A stretch of DNA of 64,000 bases. Source: Cytophagales bacterium. Lineage in GTDB: Bacteria > Bacteroidota > Bacteroidia > Cytophagales > Spirosomataceae. The position numbers and the translations under genes were made by a program. The stretch spans positions 20,798 through 84,797 of the forward strand of contig JAAFJE010000019.1 in assembly GCA_013298025.1 (NCBI GenBank), in the 5' to 3' direction. A model generated the notes under the pieces. It was not told the origin of the DNA. It saw only the letters and a list, made by a program, of their open reading frames with translations, and made no database searches. Of this stretch, positions 63,327-64,000 are shown in pieces (the stretch's first letter is position 1; each line of letters begins with the position of its first letter).

Positions 63327-64000
63327 ATGACAATTACCCAATTAGAATACATCATTGCAGTTGAAAATCTCAGAAACTTTGTCCAAGCCGCCGAAAGTTG
63401 CTTTGTGACGCAACCAACGTTGAGTATGCAGATTCAAAAATTAGAAGACGAACTTGGCGTAAAAATATTTGACAGAAGCCGACAGCCCGTAGTGACAACC
63501 CAAATTGGGGCTGAAATCATTCAGCAAGCACGCATTACCCTTGCCGAATATATGAAAATCAAAGAAGTGGTGCATTCGGGCAAAAACGACATTGCTGGCG
63601 AAGTACGGCTGGGCGTAATTCCGACCATTGCCCCTTATCTTTTGCCTTTATTCCTCAACGATTTTTTAGAAAAATATCCTAATATTGAACTAAAAATCAA
63701 GGAATTAACCACCGAACGCATGATTCAGCACTTGAAAAATGATGATTTGGATATAGGCATTTTGGCAACGCCTTTGCAACAACCGCATATTTTGGAATAC
63801 CCCATTTTTTACGAAGAATTGGTTTTGTACGTTTCCAAAGAAAATGCCCTGTATCAGAAAGAATATGCCCTTTCGGAAGACATCGACCCCAAGGAATTAT
63901 GGCTTTTGGAAGAAGGCCATTGCTTGCGTTCGCAAATCGAAAACCTTTGCGAACTACGCCGTAAAAGCATTGGTCATGCCCAATTTGAGTACCAAGCGGG
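63327..64000 (+). CDS. oxyR: OxyR-type LysR regulator (3' end outside window)
   Basis: The frame runs off the window end after 224 codons. The N-terminal LysR helix-turn-helix (residues 1-60; AAESCFVTQPTLSMQIQKLE) is followed by a sensor domain. The peroxide-sensing pair is Cys199 and Cys208 in EEGHCLRSQIENLC, at exactly the positions known for E. coli OxyR, when counted from the ATG at 63327. Oxidation to a disulfide activates the protein; targets in the family include ahpC, here divergent. It contains no visible frameshift. Confidence 0.93.
   Translation, partial: MTITQLEYIIAVENLRNFVQAAESCFVTQPTLSMQIQKLEDELGVKIFDRSRQPVVTTQIGAEIIQQARITLAEYMKIKEVVHSGKNDIAGEVRLGVIPTIAPYLLPLFLNDFLEKYPNIELKIKELTTERMIQHLKNDDLDIGILATPLQQPHILEYPIFYEELVLYVSKENALYQKEYALSEDIDPKELWLLEEGHCLRSQIENLCELRRKSIGHAQFEYQA

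Overview
The window is about 64 kb of chromosome from a Bacteroidota bacterium, most likely a member of the Cytophagales (Spirosomaceae-like: Flectobacillus/Arcicella/Runella-type; the family is a guess from gene content, not a measured assignment). The pointers are a TonB-dependent receptor paired with a DUF4249 lipoprotein, two OmpA/PD40 proteins, PorT-type barrels, a 7TM-AraC regulator, a DivIVA protein, and many start-proximal TAnnTTTG boxes, the -7 element of the Bacteroidota primary sigma factor. No rRNA, tRNA, CRISPR array, prophage or intact insertion sequence was found.

Layout. 1-3.8 kb: a SPOR-domain envelope protein (cut by the window edge), a TonB-like energy transducer, folC and trmB. 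3.9-9.7 kb: gapA (-), dapD, a CvfB-like S1-domain protein, an XRE regulator and a MazG-like pyrophosphohydrolase, separated by long non-coding stretches that hold operator-like palindromes, an array of repeats and a parS-like site. 10-20.9 kb: a secreted TPR protein and gyrA (-), a barnase/barstar-type pair (+), a LacI-family regulator, folB, divIVA and a WD40 protein (all -), a phosphopantetheinyl transferase and a SirB1-type protein. 21-30 kb: galE, chromate transporter, 2OG-Fe(II) oxygenase, exported superoxide dismutase, recR, clpS, a sodium-solute symporter, an EamA transporter and hemH. 30-39.3 kb: DUF4249/TonB-receptor pair, a HAD hydrolase, a PIN toxin with its antitoxin, and a beta-propeller plus cupredoxin operon. 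39.3-42.5 kb: 7TM-AraC regulator and an EcoRI-like restriction-modification locus. 42.5-53 kb: Omp85-like barrel, copper chaperone and copA, a secreted M14 peptidase, a lipoprotein, a Dabb protein, dapA and ligA. 53-61.6 kb: an outer-membrane barrel, rpe, tandem OmpA/PD40 paralogues and a large unknown membrane-anchored protein. 61.6-64 kb: a peroxide-defence cluster of an AhpD-like protein, ahpC and a divergent oxyR cut by the window end.

The most notable items are: (1) a restriction-modification locus in which the methyltransferase looks full length while the EcoRI-like endonuclease has lost its catalytic core by an in-frame internal deletion; (2) an exported guanyl-specific RNase with a cytoplasmic barstar-like partner, with its own promoter and terminator; (3) two different operator-like arrays upstream of the S1 protein and the XRE regulator; (4) a parS-like site in a 726-bp gene-free stretch; (5) a dispersed intergenic repeat family based on a TTAGTGAG octamer, two members of which also share a nested hairpin module; and (6) a perfect palindrome between ahpC and oxyR. 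Most of the rest is ordinary housekeeping content.
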